This document shows positions 28,108 through 38,042 of a stretch of DNA of 64,000 bases, in pieces. Position 1 is the first letter of the stretch. Each line of letters starts with the position of its first letter. The notes under the pieces were generated by a model. The model had not been told where the DNA came from and did not search any database. It worked only from the letters and a program-made list of their open reading frames with translations. Source of the DNA: Azospirillum brasilense (GTDB taxonomy: Bacteria; Pseudomonadota; Alphaproteobacteria; Azospirillales; Azospirillaceae); contig NZ_QLKQ01000017.1 of the NCBI RefSeq assembly GCF_003349955.1, positions 1 to 64,000 of the forward strand. The letters are read 5' to 3'. Made by a program: the position numbers and the translations under genes.

Positions 28108-31100
28108 TTACCCCGCCGTCAGGCCGCGAAGCTGCCGGTTCGCCACCGCCAGCATCGACAGGTCGACGTTGGGCTGGGTGCGCAGCTCGGACAGCAGCTG
28201 CTCCACCCGCTCCACCACCGGGCGGCGGTTGGCGATCCAGGCCTCCACCGGGGCGTCGGCGGGAAGCTGGTCCACCGCCTCCAGCACGCGGGTGGTCAGC
28301 GCGGTCTGGTGGGCGAACAGGTCGTCCACCAGGGCGGCCACCGCCTGCTTCTGCCAATGGTTCTCCGCCTTCGCCGCGGCGGCCTTGTCGCGCAGCCACT
28401 CCAGGCCGAAGCGGCGGCCCAGCATGAAGTAGACCGCGGCGACGTCCGCGACCCCGCGCCCGGTGCGCCCGGCGATGCGGACGAGGTCGGGGGCGGCGGC
28501 CAGCACCGGCAGCGCCGCCATGCGGCGGGCCAGCTCGGCGGGAACGCCCTGTTCCTGGTAGGAGACGACGCGGGCGGTCAGGCGGGCCGTCTCCTCGGCG
28601 TCCAGCACGCTGTCGAGACCGGCGAGAAGCGTCTCGATGCCGGGCCGGAAAGCCTCCGTCTCGCGGGCGATGTCCAGCGGCTGCGGGCAGCTCGCCAGGA
28701 ACCAGGCGGCGGCGCGCTCCATGTGGCGGACCGTCTCCAGGATCATGCTGGTCTGGAGCGCGGCCGGGACCACGTTGTCGAGGTCCTCGATCCCCGTCCA
28801 CAGCGAGCGCAGGCCGAAGGCGTCGCGCACGATGGTGTAGGCGCGGGCGACGTCCGCCGGCCCCATGCCGGTCTTCTCCATCATCTCCTTGACGAAGGTC
28901 GGGCCGGTGCGGTTGACGAGGCTGTTGGTGACGCTGGTCGCGATGATCTCCCGCCGCAGCCGGTGCCGCCCGACCGCCTCCGCGTGGGCCTTGCGCAGCG
29001 GCTTGGGGAAGTAGCGGGTGAGGTCGTCGGCCATGAAGGGATCGTCCGGCAGGTCCGACGCCAGCAGATCGTCGTAGAGCGTGATCTTGGCGTAGGCCAG
29101 CAGCACGGCCAGCTCGGGCCGGGTCAGCCCCTCGCGGTTGGCCATGCGGGCGGACAGCTCCTCCTCGTCGGGCAGATATTCGATGGCGCGGTTCAGCCGG
29201 CCCGCCTTCTCCAGCGAGCGGATCAGCCGGGCCTGCGCCTCCAGCGCGTCGGGGCCCTGGGCGCGGGCGACGGTCAGGGCCTGGCTCTGCAGGTAGTTGT
29301 CGGCCAGCACCAGACCGGCGACCTCGTCGGTCATGGCGGCGAGCAGCTGGTCGCGCTGCTTCAGCGTCATGTCGCCGCGCACCACCACGTCGTTCAGCAG
29401 GATCTTGATGTTCACCTCATGGTCGGAGGTGTCGACGCCCGCCGAGTTGTCGATGGCGTCGGTGTTCAGCCGCACCCCGTGCTGCGCCGCCTCGATGCGG
29501 CCGCGCTGGGTGACGCCCAGGTTGGCGCCCTCGCCGATCACCTTGGCCCGCACGTCGCGCCCGTCGATGCGCAGCGCGTCGTTGGCCTTGTCGCCGACCT
29601 CGGCGTTGGTCTCCTCCGCCGCCTTCAGGTAGGTGCCGATGCCGCCGAACCACAGCAGGTCCACCTCGGCCTTCAGCAGGGTCTGCATCAGCTCCAGCGG
29701 GGTGACGTGGTCCTTGGCGATGCCGAAGCGCTGGCGGATCTCCGGTGTCAGCTCCAGCGACTTGGCCGAGCGGTCGAAGACGCGCCCGCCCGCGGACAGC
29801 AGCGACGCGTCGTAGTCCGCCCAGGAGGAGCGGGGCAGGTCGAACAGGCGCTGCCGCTCCTGCCAGCTCCGCGCGGCGTCGGGGTCGGGATCGATGAAGA
29901 TGTGCCGGTGGTCGAAGGCGGCGAGCAGGCGGATGTGCTTCGACAGCAGCATGCCGTTGCCGAACACGTCGCCCGACATGTCGCCGACGCCGACGACGGT
30001 GAAGTCCTGCGTCTGGGTGTCGTGCCCCAGCTCGCGGAAATGGCGCTTCACCGATTCCCAGGCGCCGCGGGCGGTGATGCCCATCTTCTTATGATCGTAG
30101 CCGGCGGAGCCGCCCGACGCGAAGGCGTCGCCCAGCCAGAAGCCGTGGTCCACCGACACCGAATTGGCGATGTCGGAGAAGGTGGCCGTGCCCTTGTCGG
30201 CGGCGACCACCAGATAGGGGTCGTCCTCATCGTGGCGCACCACCTCGGGCGGCGGCACCACCGCGCCCTGGGCGTCCAGGTTGTCGGTGATGTCGAGCAG
30301 GCCGCGCATCAGCGTCTTGTAGCACTCGATGCCTTCGGCGAGCTGGGCCTCGCGCCCGGCGGACGGCGGCGGCGGGCGCTTGACCACGAAGCCGCCCTTG
30401 GAGCCGACCGGCACGATGACGGTGTTCTTGACCATCTGCGCCTTCATCAGCCCAAGAATCTCCGTGCGGAAATCCTCGCGGCGGTCGGACCAGCGGATGC
30501 CGCCGCGCGCCACCTTGCCGCCGCGCAGATGGACGCCCTCCATCCGCGGGCTGTAGACGAACACCTCGACCATCGGGCGGGGCAGCGGCAGGTCGTCGAT
30601 GTTGCGGCTGTCGATCTTGAAGGAAATGTAGGTCTTGGTCCGCCCGTCCGCGCCGTTCTGATAGGCGTTGGTGCGCAGCGTGTTGCACAGCAGGTTGAGG
30701 AAGCGCCGCAGGATGCGGTCCTCGTCCAGATTCTTTACCCCGTCGAGCGCGCGTTCGATCTCGGCGGCCAGCCCCGGATCGTTCTGCGACCGGCGGGCCG
30801 GGTCGAAGCGGCTGTGGAACAGGGCGACCAGCTTGCGCGCGATGGCCGGATGGCCGGCCAGCGTGCTTTCCACCACGTCCTGCCCGTAGGGGATGCGGGC
30901 CTGGCGCAGATACTTGGCGTAGGCGCGCAGCACCGTCACCTCCCGCGCGGTCAGGCCGGCGCGAAGGACGAGGCGGTTGAAGCCGTCATCCTCCATCCGG
31001 CCGTCCCAGACGGCGGCGAGGGCGTCCTGGAACTTCTCCTTCACCATCGCGCAGTCGATGGGCAGCCCGTTCTGGGAGCGCGCGGTGAAGTCGTGGATCC

Positions 31101-32964
31101 ACACCGGGGCGGCGTGGCCGGCGATGGCGATCTCGAAGGGCGCCTCGGTGATCACCTTCAGGTCCATGTGCTCCAGCATGGGCAGCACGTCGGACAGCGG
31201 CACCGGACGGCCTTCATGGTAGATCTTGACGTGCAGCTCGTCCCCTTCCGCCTCCAGCGGGCGGTAGAGGTTGATGCCGAGCGCGCCCTGGGCCGTCGCC
31301 TTCTCGATCCGCTCGATGTCGAAGACCGCGGCCTCGGCGTTGAACTCCTCGCGGTAGGCGGTGGGGAAGGCGTCGGCGTAGCGGCGGAACAGGGTGCGGC
31401 CCTGCTCCTCGCCGTGGGCCTCGACCAGCGCGTCGCGCAGATGGTCGTCCCAGCCACGCGAGGCCTGGACCAGCCGCGCCTCCAGATCGGTCGCGTCGAC
31501 GGCGGGCACGCGCCCCGGCTCGGTCCGGATGATGAAATGCAGGCGCGCCAGCACGCTTTCGGTGAGCTGCGTGGTGAAGCCGGTGCAGGTGCCGTCGTAG
31601 GCGGCCTCCAGGATGGACTGGATGCGCCGGCGCAGCGTGGTGTCGTAGCGGTCGCGCGGCACGTAGACGAGGCAGGAGGCGAAGCGCTCGAACGGGTCCT
31701 TGCGCACGAACAGGGCCAGCCGCTGGCGTTCCTGCAGGTGCAGGATGCCGACGGCGATGTCGAGCAGCTCCGGCACCTGGATCTGGAACAGCTCGTCGCG
31801 CGGGTAGGTCTCCAGGATGTGCAGCAGCGCCTTGCCGTCATGGCCCTGCGGGTCGAAGCCGGCGAGATCCATCACCTCGGCGACCTTGCGGCGGAGGTAG
31901 GGGATCTCGCGTGGGCTGCGGTTGTAGGCGACGGAGGTGAAGAGGCCGGCGACCAGCCGCTCGCCGATGATCCGCCCCTCGGCGTCGAAACGCTTGATGA
32001 GGAAGGCGTCCATCGGCACCGCGCGGTGCACGGGGGAGGGGCGGTTGCCCTTGGTCACCATCAGCACGCGCGGGTTGCGCAGGAAGTCGCGCACGTCGGG
32101 CGGCAGGGTGGCGTAGTTGCGCAGCCCGTCGAAGACGGTGACGGAGTCGTCGCGCAGGATGCCCAGACCGCTGCCGGCGACCAGCCCCAGCGAGGAGTCC
32201 GCCCCGTCGGCGCCGCTCTCGAAGCGGTATTCGCGGTAGCCGAGGAAGGTGAAATGGTCGTCGTCGGCCCAGGACAGGAAGGCCTTGGCCTCGTCCACCT
32301 CGTCGTCGGGGATGATGGCCGGGACGGCGGCGCGGGCGCAGTCGGCCTCCACGATGGCGGCGCGCACCTGCTGGCGCATGGCCCGCCAGTCGGCGACGGC
32401 GGCGCGCACGTCGGCCAGCACGCGCTCCAGCCCCTCGCGGGCCTGGTCGAGCGCGGCGGCGCCGGTGACCGCGCCGACCTCCACATGCATGAAGGATTCG
32501 GGGGTCGCGTCGGTGGGGGCCGCCGCGGGCTCGTACAGTTCGGCGAGCTGGCCGTCGGCGTCGCGCTTGACCCGCACCACGGGGTGGATGACCAGATGGA
32601 CGGTCAGCCCCTGGCGGTTCAGCTCCGCGGTCACCGAGTCGACGAGGAAGGGCATGTCGTCGTTGACGATCTCCACCACCGTGCGGTGGGATTGCCAGCC
32701 ATGCTCCTCGACCCGGGGGTTGTAGACGCGGACCTTGGCGCGGTCGGTCGCCTCGCGCTGCTGGCCCCATTGCCACATGGCCAGGGCGGCGCCGTAGAGC
32801 TGCTCCGCGGGGGCCTGGATGATGTCGTCGGGCGGGACGTTGTCGTAGAACTGCCGTACGAAGCGCTCCGCCGGTGCCGCGCGGCTGCGGCCCAGCCGCT
32901 CGCGAACCTGCCGCACGACCTCCTCGGTCAGCTCGTCCTTGAGCTGTTCGGCCCTGAGAGCCAT
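28108..32964 (-). CDS. gdhB: NAD-dependent glutamate dehydrogenase, large (GDH-180 type)
   Basis: A 1618-residue enzyme of the very large NAD-GDH class, deaminating glutamate to 2-oxoglutarate and ammonia in catabolism. The N-terminal half holds the ACT-like and helical regulatory regions of this class. The catalytic core at about residues 805-860 shows GGKVARGGIRWSDRREDFR, EILGLMKAQMVKNTVIVPVG and SKGGFVVK, with the substrate-binding Lys residues of the GDH fold; the NAD domain follows (GVGDMSGDVFGNGML; WFGGIGTYLKA). ATG 32964 has GGGAAGGA upstream and begins MALRAEQLKDEL; a longer open frame extends to 34917 but runs antisense through the next gene. A long open frame on the opposite strand is a GC artefact. 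Confidence 0.96.
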   Translation of the reverse strand: MALRAEQLKDELTEEVVRQVRERLGRSRAAPAERFVRQFYDNVPPDDIIQAPAEQLYGAALAMWQWGQQREATDRAKVRVYNPRVEEHGWQSHRTVVEIVNDDMPFLVDSVTAELNRQGLTVHLVIHPVVRVKRDADGQLAELYEPAAAPTDATPESFMHVEVGAVTGAAALDQAREGLERVLADVRAAVADWRAMRQQVRAAIVEADCARAAVPAIIPDDEVDEAKAFLSWADDDHFTFLGYREYRFESGADGADSSLGLVAGSGLGILRDDSVTVFDGLRNYATLPPDVRDFLRNPRVLMVTKGNRPSPVHRAVPMDAFLIKRFDAEGRIIGERLVAGLFTSVAYNRSPREIPYLRRKVAEVMDLAGFDPQGHDGKALLHILETYPRDELFQIQVPELLDIAVGILHLQERQRLALFVRKDPFERFASCLVYVPRDRYDTTLRRRIQSILEAAYDGTCTGFTTQLTESVLARLHFIIRTEPGRVPAVDATDLEARLVQASRGWDDHLRDALVEAHGEEQGRTLFRRYADAFPTAYREEFNAEAAVFDIERIEKATAQGALGINLYRPLEAEGDELHVKIYHEGRPVPLSDVLPMLEHMDLKVITEAPFEIAIAGHAAPVWIHDFTARSQNGLPIDCAMVKEKFQDALAAVWDGRMEDDGFNRLVLRAGLTAREVTVLRAYAKYLRQARIPYGQDVVESTLAGHPAIARKLVALFHSRFDPARRSQNDPGLAAEIERALDGVKNLDEDRILRRFLNLLCNTLRTNAYQNGADGRTKTYISFKIDSRNIDDLPLPRPMVEVFVYSPRMEGVHLRGGKVARGGIRWSDRREDFRTEILGLMKAQMVKNTVIVPVGSKGGFVVKRPPPPSAGREAQLAEGIECYKTLMRGLLDITDNLDAQGAVVPPPEVVRHDEDDPYLVVAADKGTATFSDIANSVSVDHGFWLGDAFASGGSAGYDHKKMGITARGAWESVKRHFRELGHDTQTQDFTVVGVGDMSGDVFGNGMLLSKHIRLLAAFDHRHIFIDPDPDAARSWQERQRLFDLPRSSWADYDASLLSAGGRVFDRSAKSLELTPEIRQRFGIAKDHVTPLELMQTLLKAEVDLLWFGGIGTYLKAAEETNAEVGDKANDALRIDGRDVRAKVIGEGANLGVTQRGRIEAAQHGVRLNTDAIDNSAGVDTSDHEVNIKILLNDVVVRGDMTLKQRDQLLAAMTDEVAGLVLADNYLQSQALTVARAQGPDALEAQARLIRSLEKAGRLNRAIEYLPDEEELSARMANREGLTRPELAVLLAYAKITLYDDLLASDLPDDPFMADDLTRYFPKPLRKAHAEAVGRHRLRREIIATSVTNSLVNRTGPTFVKEMMEKTGMGPADVARAYTIVRDAFGLRSLWTGIEDLDNVVPAALQTSMILETVRHMERAAAWFLASCPQPLDIARETEAFRPGIETLLAGLDSVLDAEETARLTARVVSYQEQGVPAELARRMAALPVLAAAPDLVRIAGRTGRGVADVAAVYFMLGRRFGLEWLRDKAAAAKAENHWQKQAVAALVDDLFAHQTALTTRVLEAVDQLPADAPVEAWIANRRPVVERVEQLLSELRTQPNVDLSMLAVANRQLRGLTAG

Positions 32965-33183
32965 CGCTCCAATCCTTCCCTGATTTTTTGCGGCGGTTGG
33001 CCGCCGTTGTAGGGAGAGGGTAGCCGATTTGCCGCGACAGGCAACAGGCGGAGGGGCGTAACCGGAAGAGGCGGTTAGTACGGAGCGGCCCTTCGTGTCC
33101 AAATCGATGAAAGTTGAATGAGTCCGGAAGTGGGCGTATTTTTCGTGCCGTCGCGCTTCAAGAGCGCAACCATCGAGACGATC

Positions 33184-34851
33184 ATGCCCAGCGACGACGC
33201 CCGCCTTCCGGAGGCCACACCGGTTCCGCCCGCCAAGCCCCGCCTGCACGTCCTCGTGGTCGATCCCGATCCGGCGCTGGCCGGGCTGACGCGCGCCGCG
33301 CTCGACGGCTTCGCGCTGGACGGGGCGCCGGTGACGGTGCTGACCGCCGCCACCGCCGCCGAGGCGCGCGAGGCGCTGTACCGCAACCCCGGCACCGCCG
33401 CCGTCCTGCTGGAGCCGGTGCTGGACCCCGCGGCGGATGGGGTGCCGGAAGGGCTCGGCCTCGTCGACCACATCCGCAAGGATCTGGGGAACAGCCGCGT
33501 CCGCATCCTGGTCTGCACCGCCCACCCCGGGCGGGCGCCGGAGGAGGAGGTGGTGGAGGGCCACGACGTCAGCGACTACCGCCTGAAGGACGGGCTGACG
33601 GCGCGCACGCTGCGCACCGCGGTGGTCCCACGGCTGCGCGCTTTCCTCAACCTGCAGACCCAGGCGGCCGGGCGCAAGGCGCTGGCCCGCATGCTGGTGG
33701 CGACCACCGGCCTGCTGGAGATGCGCACCCCGGACGTGCTGTTCCCCAACATCCTGCCGCGCGTCGTCGGGCTGCTGGGCATCGGACGGCACGCCCTGCT
33801 GTGCATCCAGGGCGACACGCTGCCGCGCGACCGCCGCATCCGCGTGCGCGCCTCCACCGGGCGCTTCGCCAAGTGGAAGGACGTGGACGTCGCCGAGCTG
33901 GGCGAGCCCAACGTGGCCGCCGCGCTGGAACGGCTGAGCCCGAGTTCCGAGACCATCGTGGAGCCGGGCTACTGCGCCCTGCGGCTGCGCGCCCATGGCG
34001 GGATCATCGGCATGATCTACGTCGAGGGCCACAACAACGAGGGCACCGCGCGCGAGTGGCAGCTGCTGGAGCTGTTCCGCAACAAATGCTCCATCGCCTT
34101 CGAGAACGCCCTGCTGTTCGAGGAGCTGAACACCGCCCAGAAGGCCACCGTCCTGGCCATGGGGTCGCTCGCCGAATACAAGGACAACGCCGCCGCCGGC
34201 CATCTCCAGCGCATCGAGCGGCTGGTCGGCGACATCGCGCGCGAGCTGCGCCTTCATGGCCGCTTCGCCGACGAGCTGGACGAGGAGCTGGCGGAGAAGG
34301 TCGGGCTGGCCGCCCTGCTGCACGACGTCGGCATGCTGAGCGTGTCGGACGAGACGCTGGGCATCCCCGGCGAGCTGGCCAACAACGACATGGCGGCCAT
34401 CCAGCGCCACACGCTGATCGGCCACCGCATCCTCAGCGAGGCGGCGCTGCCCCTGCGCGGGCGCAGCCTGCTGTCCATCGCCGCGGAGATCGCCCGCTAC
34501 CACCACGAGCGCTACGACGGGTCGGGCTACATGGAAGGGCTGCGCGGCGGGGCCATTCCGGTGTCGGCGCGGATCATGGCCGTGGCCGACGTGTTCGACG
34601 CCCTCATCACCGACCGCCAGTACCGCAAGGCCTGGGGGGTGGAGCACGCCATCACCTGGATCGCCGAGCGGGCGGGCAAGGACTTCGACCCGCTGGTGGT
34701 CGAGGCGTTCCTGACGGTGGTCCGCCGCATCCAGGCCGAAGAGCCGGACTGGTTCCCCAAGCCGGAGGGCGGCAACCAGGGCCTGCTGGTGGCGGCCATC
34801 GGGCGCAAGCTGCGCGCCCTGTTCGGCAACCGCGCCGAACCGATCAACTGA
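33184..34851 (+). CDS. Response-regulator-like protein with DUF3369 and HD-GYP-type domain
   Basis: A 554-residue protein (ATG 33118 would add 22 residues). Residues about 20-145 form a receiver-like domain with VLVVDPDP, but the phosphoacceptor position is Glu (AVLLEPVL, E77) instead of Asp. DUF3369 follows (about 150-340). The C-terminal part is an HD-GYP phosphodiesterase fold with LLHDVGM (H380, D381; usual HDxGK) and HHERYDGSGYM (440-450; usual GYP), then ADVFDAL. Metal ligands are kept, while the Lys of HDxGK and the Pro of GYP are changed. The family degrades cyclic di-GMP; here activity is uncertain. Divergent from gdhB; terminator at 34882-34910. Confidence 0.88.
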   Translation: MPSDDARLPEATPVPPAKPRLHVLVVDPDPALAGLTRAALDGFALDGAPVTVLTAATAAEAREALYRNPGTAAVLLEPVLDPAADGVPEGLGLVDHIRKDLGNSRVRILVCTAHPGRAPEEEVVEGHDVSDYRLKDGLTARTLRTAVVPRLRAFLNLQTQAAGRKALARMLVATTGLLEMRTPDVLFPNILPRVVGLLGIGRHALLCIQGDTLPRDRRIRVRASTGRFAKWKDVDVAELGEPNVAAALERLSPSSETIVEPGYCALRLRAHGGIIGMIYVEGHNNEGTAREWQLLELFRNKCSIAFENALLFEELNTAQKATVLAMGSLAEYKDNAAAGHLQRIERLVGDIARELRLHGRFADELDEELAEKVGLAALLHDVGMLSVSDETLGIPGELANNDMAAIQRHTLIGHRILSEAALPLRGRSLLSIAAEIARYHHERYDGSGYMEGLRGGAIPVSARIMAVADVFDALITDRQYRKAWGVEHAITWIAERAGKDFDPLVVEAFLTVVRRIQAEEPDWFPKPEGGNQGLLVAAIGRKLRALFGNRAEPIN

Positions 34852-34881
34852 ACCCCGTCTTCGGATGACGGGAGTGGAGCG

Positions 34882-34910
34882 AACGGCCTTTCCCAAGTGG
34901 AAAGGCCGTT
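34882..34910 (+). terminator. Rho-independent terminator of the HD-GYP-type gene
   Basis: Perfect 12-bp stem AACGGCCTTTCC / GGAAAGGCCGTT (34882-34893 and 34899-34910) with a 5-nt loop, followed by TTCG. It starts 30 bp after the stop codon. Confidence 0.75.
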
Positions 34911-34965
34911 TCGCCATCGCCCTGCGGTGATGCCGGCCGGTGCGACGCTGTGTCCGTCGCTCTCA

Positions 34966-34992
34966 TTATGGTTGCACCATAAATACTATAGT
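34966..34992 (+). promoter_or_regulatory. Candidate operator and -10 box upstream of tctC-like gene
   Basis: TTATGGTTGCACCATAA (34966-34982) is a perfect palindrome with 7-nt arms and a TGC centre. It ends 4 bases before TATAGT (34987-34992), a good -10 box; no clear -35 box is present, so the site may be bound by an activator or repressor. TGCACCAT recurs upstream of the RraA-like gene (41513-41520, minus strand). A wider inverted repeat GGTTGCAC/GTGCAACC links 34970-34977 and 35020-35027. The start of the gene is about 107 bases downstream. Confidence 0.5.
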
Positions 34993-35098
34993 GTACAAAA
35001 AATCGTGTTACTATGAATTGTGCAACCGATGCCGCGGGTGCGCTCCTTGGCGGCGCTCCGTTGTGGTGATCGGGCGGCAGCATTTGGCGGAGCCGACC

Positions 35099-36070
35099 AT
35101 GAAAGCCAGACATTTCTTTTCAAGCCTTCTGACCTCTTGCGCCCTGCTGTTGGGTGCGACGGCGGCCCAGGCCGCCTATCCCGAGAAGCCGATCACCATG
35201 ATCGTCGCCTACGGGGCGGGCGGATCGACCGACGTGACCGCGCGCATGCTGGCGCCCTTCATCGAGAAGTATCTGGGCGGCGGCGCGCGGATCGTGGTGA
35301 TGAACCGCGGCGGCGCCGGGGGGGAGATCGGCTTCGCGGCCATCGCCGACGCCACGCCGGACGGCTACACCATCGGCTTCATCAACACGCCGAACGTCGT
35401 CACCATCCCGATCGAGCGCAACGCCCGCTTCACGCTCGACCGGCTCGACCCGCTGGTCAACGTCGTCGACGATCCGGGCATCATGACGGTCCACGGCGAC
35501 AGCCCCTACAAGACGGTGGAGGATCTGGTCGCCCAGGCCAAGGCCAACCCGAACACCATCACGCTGGGCTCCACCGGCGTCGGGTCGGACGACCATCTGG
35601 CCATGCTGCTGCTCCAGCGGCAGGCGAATGTCCGCTTCACCCATGTGCCGTTTCCCGGCAGCGCGGAGAACTACCGCTCCATGCTCGGCCGCCACACCCA
35701 GGTCTGCGGCCAGAATCTGGGCGAGGGGCTGCGCGGCAAGGCCGGCGGCGACAACATCCGCATCCTCGGCGTGATGAGCACGCAGCGCTGGGACATGGCG
35801 CCCGACCTGCCGACCTTCAAGGAACTGGGCTACAACATCACCATGGCGTCGCTGCGCGGCGTCGGTGCGCCGAAGGGGCTGCCGCCGGAAATCCGCGCCA
35901 AGCTGATCGACGCGGTGACCAAGGCCGCCAACGACCCGGAGTTCCAGAGCAAGGCCCGCGACACCTACCAACCGCTGCGCATCCTCGATTCGGAAGCCTT
36001 CTCGGCCGAGCTGAAGGAGCTGGACGGCGATTTCCGCACCCTGTGGGGCGAGTTCCCCTGGTTGAAATGA
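35099..36070 (+). CDS. Tripartite tricarboxylate transporter solute-binding protein (TctC/Bug family)
   Basis: A 323-residue periplasmic binding protein. It has a signal peptide (FFSSLLTSCALLLGATAAQA, mature from AYPEKPITM) and the family segments VAYGAGGSTDVTARMLAPF, GGAGGEIGFAAIADATPDGY, GSTGVGSDDHLAMLLLQRQ and LRGVGAPKGLP. It should bind a carboxylate in the periplasm. The start has GGAG 7 bases upstream. No TctA/TctB membrane genes are nearby. A close paralogue lies at 38043-39026, on the other side of a chemoreceptor gene. Terminator at 36103-36136. Confidence 0.93.
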   Translation: MKARHFFSSLLTSCALLLGATAAQAAYPEKPITMIVAYGAGGSTDVTARMLAPFIEKYLGGGARIVVMNRGGAGGEIGFAAIADATPDGYTIGFINTPNVVTIPIERNARFTLDRLDPLVNVVDDPGIMTVHGDSPYKTVEDLVAQAKANPNTITLGSTGVGSDDHLAMLLLQRQANVRFTHVPFPGSAENYRSMLGRHTQVCGQNLGEGLRGKAGGDNIRILGVMSTQRWDMAPDLPTFKELGYNITMASLRGVGAPKGLPPEIRAKLIDAVTKAANDPEFQSKARDTYQPLRILDSEAFSAELKELDGDFRTLWGEFPWLK

Positions 36071-36102
36071 TCGGGTGAGGCGGACGGGACAGGCCGCATA
36101 GG

Positions 36103-36136
36103 AAAGGCCCCTCTTCCACATGGAGGAGGGGCCTTT
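36103..36136. terminator. Bidirectional terminator between tctC-like and chemoreceptor genes
   Basis: AAAGGCCCCTCTTCC (36103-36117) pairs with GGAGGAGGGGCCTTT (36122-36136) with one G-U pair, followed by TT on the plus strand; the minus strand reads AAAAAGGCC before and TTTCC after. It lies between convergent genes. Confidence 0.8.
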
Positions 36137-36188
36137 TTCATGGGCGGAGCCGGAGGACGCCACGGCGTCCTCCCCGCATCGGGCCGGG

Positions 36189-37886
36189 TCAGGCCGCGGT
36201 GATGCGGGTGATGAAGGCTTCGATCTCGTTGTCCAGGCGGTTGAAGCTGCGCGACAGCTCCTCCGTCGTGGTCTGGACGGCGCCGGCGGAATGGCCGGTG
36301 GTCTCCGCCGCCTGCTGCACCAGCCGCATTTCCTGGAGCACGGCCACCGTGTCGGTGGCGGCGCGCTGCGAGCGCTCGCTGATATCGCGGGTGGCGGCGT
36401 CCTGCTCCTCCACCGCCGCGGCGACGGTGCTGAGCGATTCGTCCACCTGCCGGATGGTGTTGACGATGGCGCGGATGGCGTTGACCGCCGCGGTCGTCGC
36501 CGCCTGGACCGCCGCGATCTCCGCGCCGATCTCGTCGGTAGCCTTGGCGGTCTGGTTGGCGAGGCTCTTGACCTCCTGCGCCACCACGGCGAAGCCCTTG
36601 CCCGCTTCACCGGCGCGGGCCGCCTCGATGGTGGCGTTCAGCGCCAGCAGGTTGGTCTGGCCGGCGATGTTGTTGATGAGGCCGACCACCTCCTCGATCT
36701 TCCGGCTGGCCTCGCTGAGGCCCTGGACGATGGAGTCGGTCCGCCCGGCCTCGTCCACCGCGCCGCGGGCGAGCTGGGTCGACTGGGTGATGGACCGGGT
36801 GATCTCGTCGATGGAGGCGCGGAGCTGCTCGGCGCCGGCGGCCACGCTCTCCACCTCGCTCGTCGCCTCCTGCACCGCGTGGGCGACCGAATCGCTGTGG
36901 TGGCTGGTCTGCCGGGCGTTCTCCAGCATGACGTTGGCTTCGCCGCGCATGGAGTCGGCGGAGCGCACCACCTCGCCCATCATCGCCTTGACCGACGCCT
37001 CCAGGTCGGCGGCGAGGCTGTTCATGGCCCGCCGCTGCTCCTCCATGGCGCGGGTGCGCATGGCCTCCTGCTCGCGCGCCATCTCCTGGACGCGCAGCGC
37101 GTTCTCCTTGAAGACGCGGACGGTGCGGGCCATCTGGCCGATCTCGTCGCCACGCTCGGCGGCGGGCACCTCGTCCTCCAGCCGGCCCTGGGCCAGCCGC
37201 TCCATCACCGTGGTCAGGCGGACCACCGGACGGGCGATGTTGAAGCCGATGAACAGCGCGACGCCCACCGTGATCAGCAGGGCGACGATCGCCGAGGCGA
37301 TGAAGGCCTGGGTGGTCGCGTCGACCGACGCGTTCACGTTGGCGTAGGCGTCGGCCGACTGCTGGCGCTGGTAGGTCAGGTAGTCGCGGGCGGTGCCGTT
37401 CAGGCGCCCGTAGGCCGCCTGGACCTCCTGCAGGAAGTCGAGCGGATCGACGCCCATCTTCAGCAGGTCGAGGAAGCTGGTCACCTTCGCCTGATAGGCC
37501 GCGGTGTCGGAGCCGAAGCGCTGAAGGATCTGCCCCTCCTCCTCGGAGGCGGCGGACTGGCCCTTCATCTTGTCCGCCTGGCTCTTCAGCTTGGTGATCT
37601 GTTCGGTCAGGGCCTTCGATTCATCCTCGACCGCCTTGGGGGAGGCGTTGGCGGTGCTGAGGATCACCGTCCGGTAGAGGCCGGCGTGGGCGACGGTCAG
37701 CGTGTCGGTCAACGCCTGGACGTCCGCTTCCCGCGTGAAGGAGCGGTTGAACAGCGTGTCCAGCAGGCGTGACTGTTCCGTGATGGCGGAGCCGCCGAGC
37801 AACGCGATGGCAAGCATGCCCAGAATCGCTGTCGCCGCCGGGATTCCCATTTTGGTGGGAATGTGGAGGTGATTGAGGAAAGTCAT
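36189..37886 (-). CDS. Methyl-accepting chemotaxis protein
   Basis: A 565-residue transmembrane chemoreceptor. TM1 is at about residues 13-33 and TM2 at about 192-214, enclosing a helical periplasmic sensor of about 160 residues. HAMP follows ([20 protein letters not shown]), then the signalling domain with the conserved hairpin tip [20 protein letters not shown] and [20 protein letters not shown]. There is no CheR/CheB-binding pentapeptide at the C-terminus (ends ITRITAA). Lying between two TctC-type binding-protein genes, it may sense carboxylates directly or through a loaded binding protein; this is inference. Confidence 0.95.
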   Translation of the reverse strand: MTFLNHLHIPTKMGIPAATAILGMLAIALLGGSAITEQSRLLDTLFNRSFTREADVQALTDTLTVAHAGLYRTVILSTANASPKAVEDESKALTEQITKLKSQADKMKGQSAASEEEGQILQRFGSDTAAYQAKVTSFLDLLKMGVDPLDFLQEVQAAYGRLNGTARDYLTYQRQQSADAYANVNASVDATTQAFIASAIVALLITVGVALFIGFNIARPVVRLTTVMERLAQGRLEDEVPAAERGDEIGQMARTVRVFKENALRVQEMAREQEAMRTRAMEEQRRAMNSLAADLEASVKAMMGEVVRSADSMRGEANVMLENARQTSHHSDSVAHAVQEATSEVESVAAGAEQLRASIDEITRSITQSTQLARGAVDEAGRTDSIVQGLSEASRKIEEVVGLINNIAGQTNLLALNATIEAARAGEAGKGFAVVAQEVKSLANQTAKATDEIGAEIAAVQAATTAAVNAIRAIVNTIRQVDESLSTVAAAVEEQDAATRDISERSQRAATDTVAVLQEMRLVQQAAETTGHSAGAVQTTTEELSRSFNRLDNEIEAFITRITAA

Positions 37887-38042
37887 GGAGCACCTGCTTC
37901 AACCATTGGCCGGTCCGTTGGCGCCGGATGGTCAGGGGGGCTTGAACCGCACCCGCCGCAGGCCGGTCGGCCGGCGGCGGGTGGTTTCACGGATGGGCCG
38001 GACCCGGACGGACCAGCCCGCCCGGGTCGCGTCAGCCCCGGA

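Noticed and set aside
25717-33012. A 2431-codon plus-strand open frame opposite the glutamate dehydrogenase and TPR-methyltransferase genes
   Set aside because: It is antisense to two well-supported genes, consists of Arg/Gly/His/Val/Gln-rich filler, and arises because GC-rich codon bias removes stops on the opposite strand.
33118-33183. Upstream ATG 33118 as the start of the HD-GYP-type protein
   Set aside because: Ambiguous: the added 22 residues do not belong to the receiver fold and include locally unusual codons, so ATG 33184 was preferred, with the alternative noted.
32965-34917. N-terminal extension of the glutamate dehydrogenase frame to 34917
   Set aside because: It runs antisense through the HD-GYP-type gene; ATG 32964 has a good ribosome-binding site and matches the start of the enzyme.
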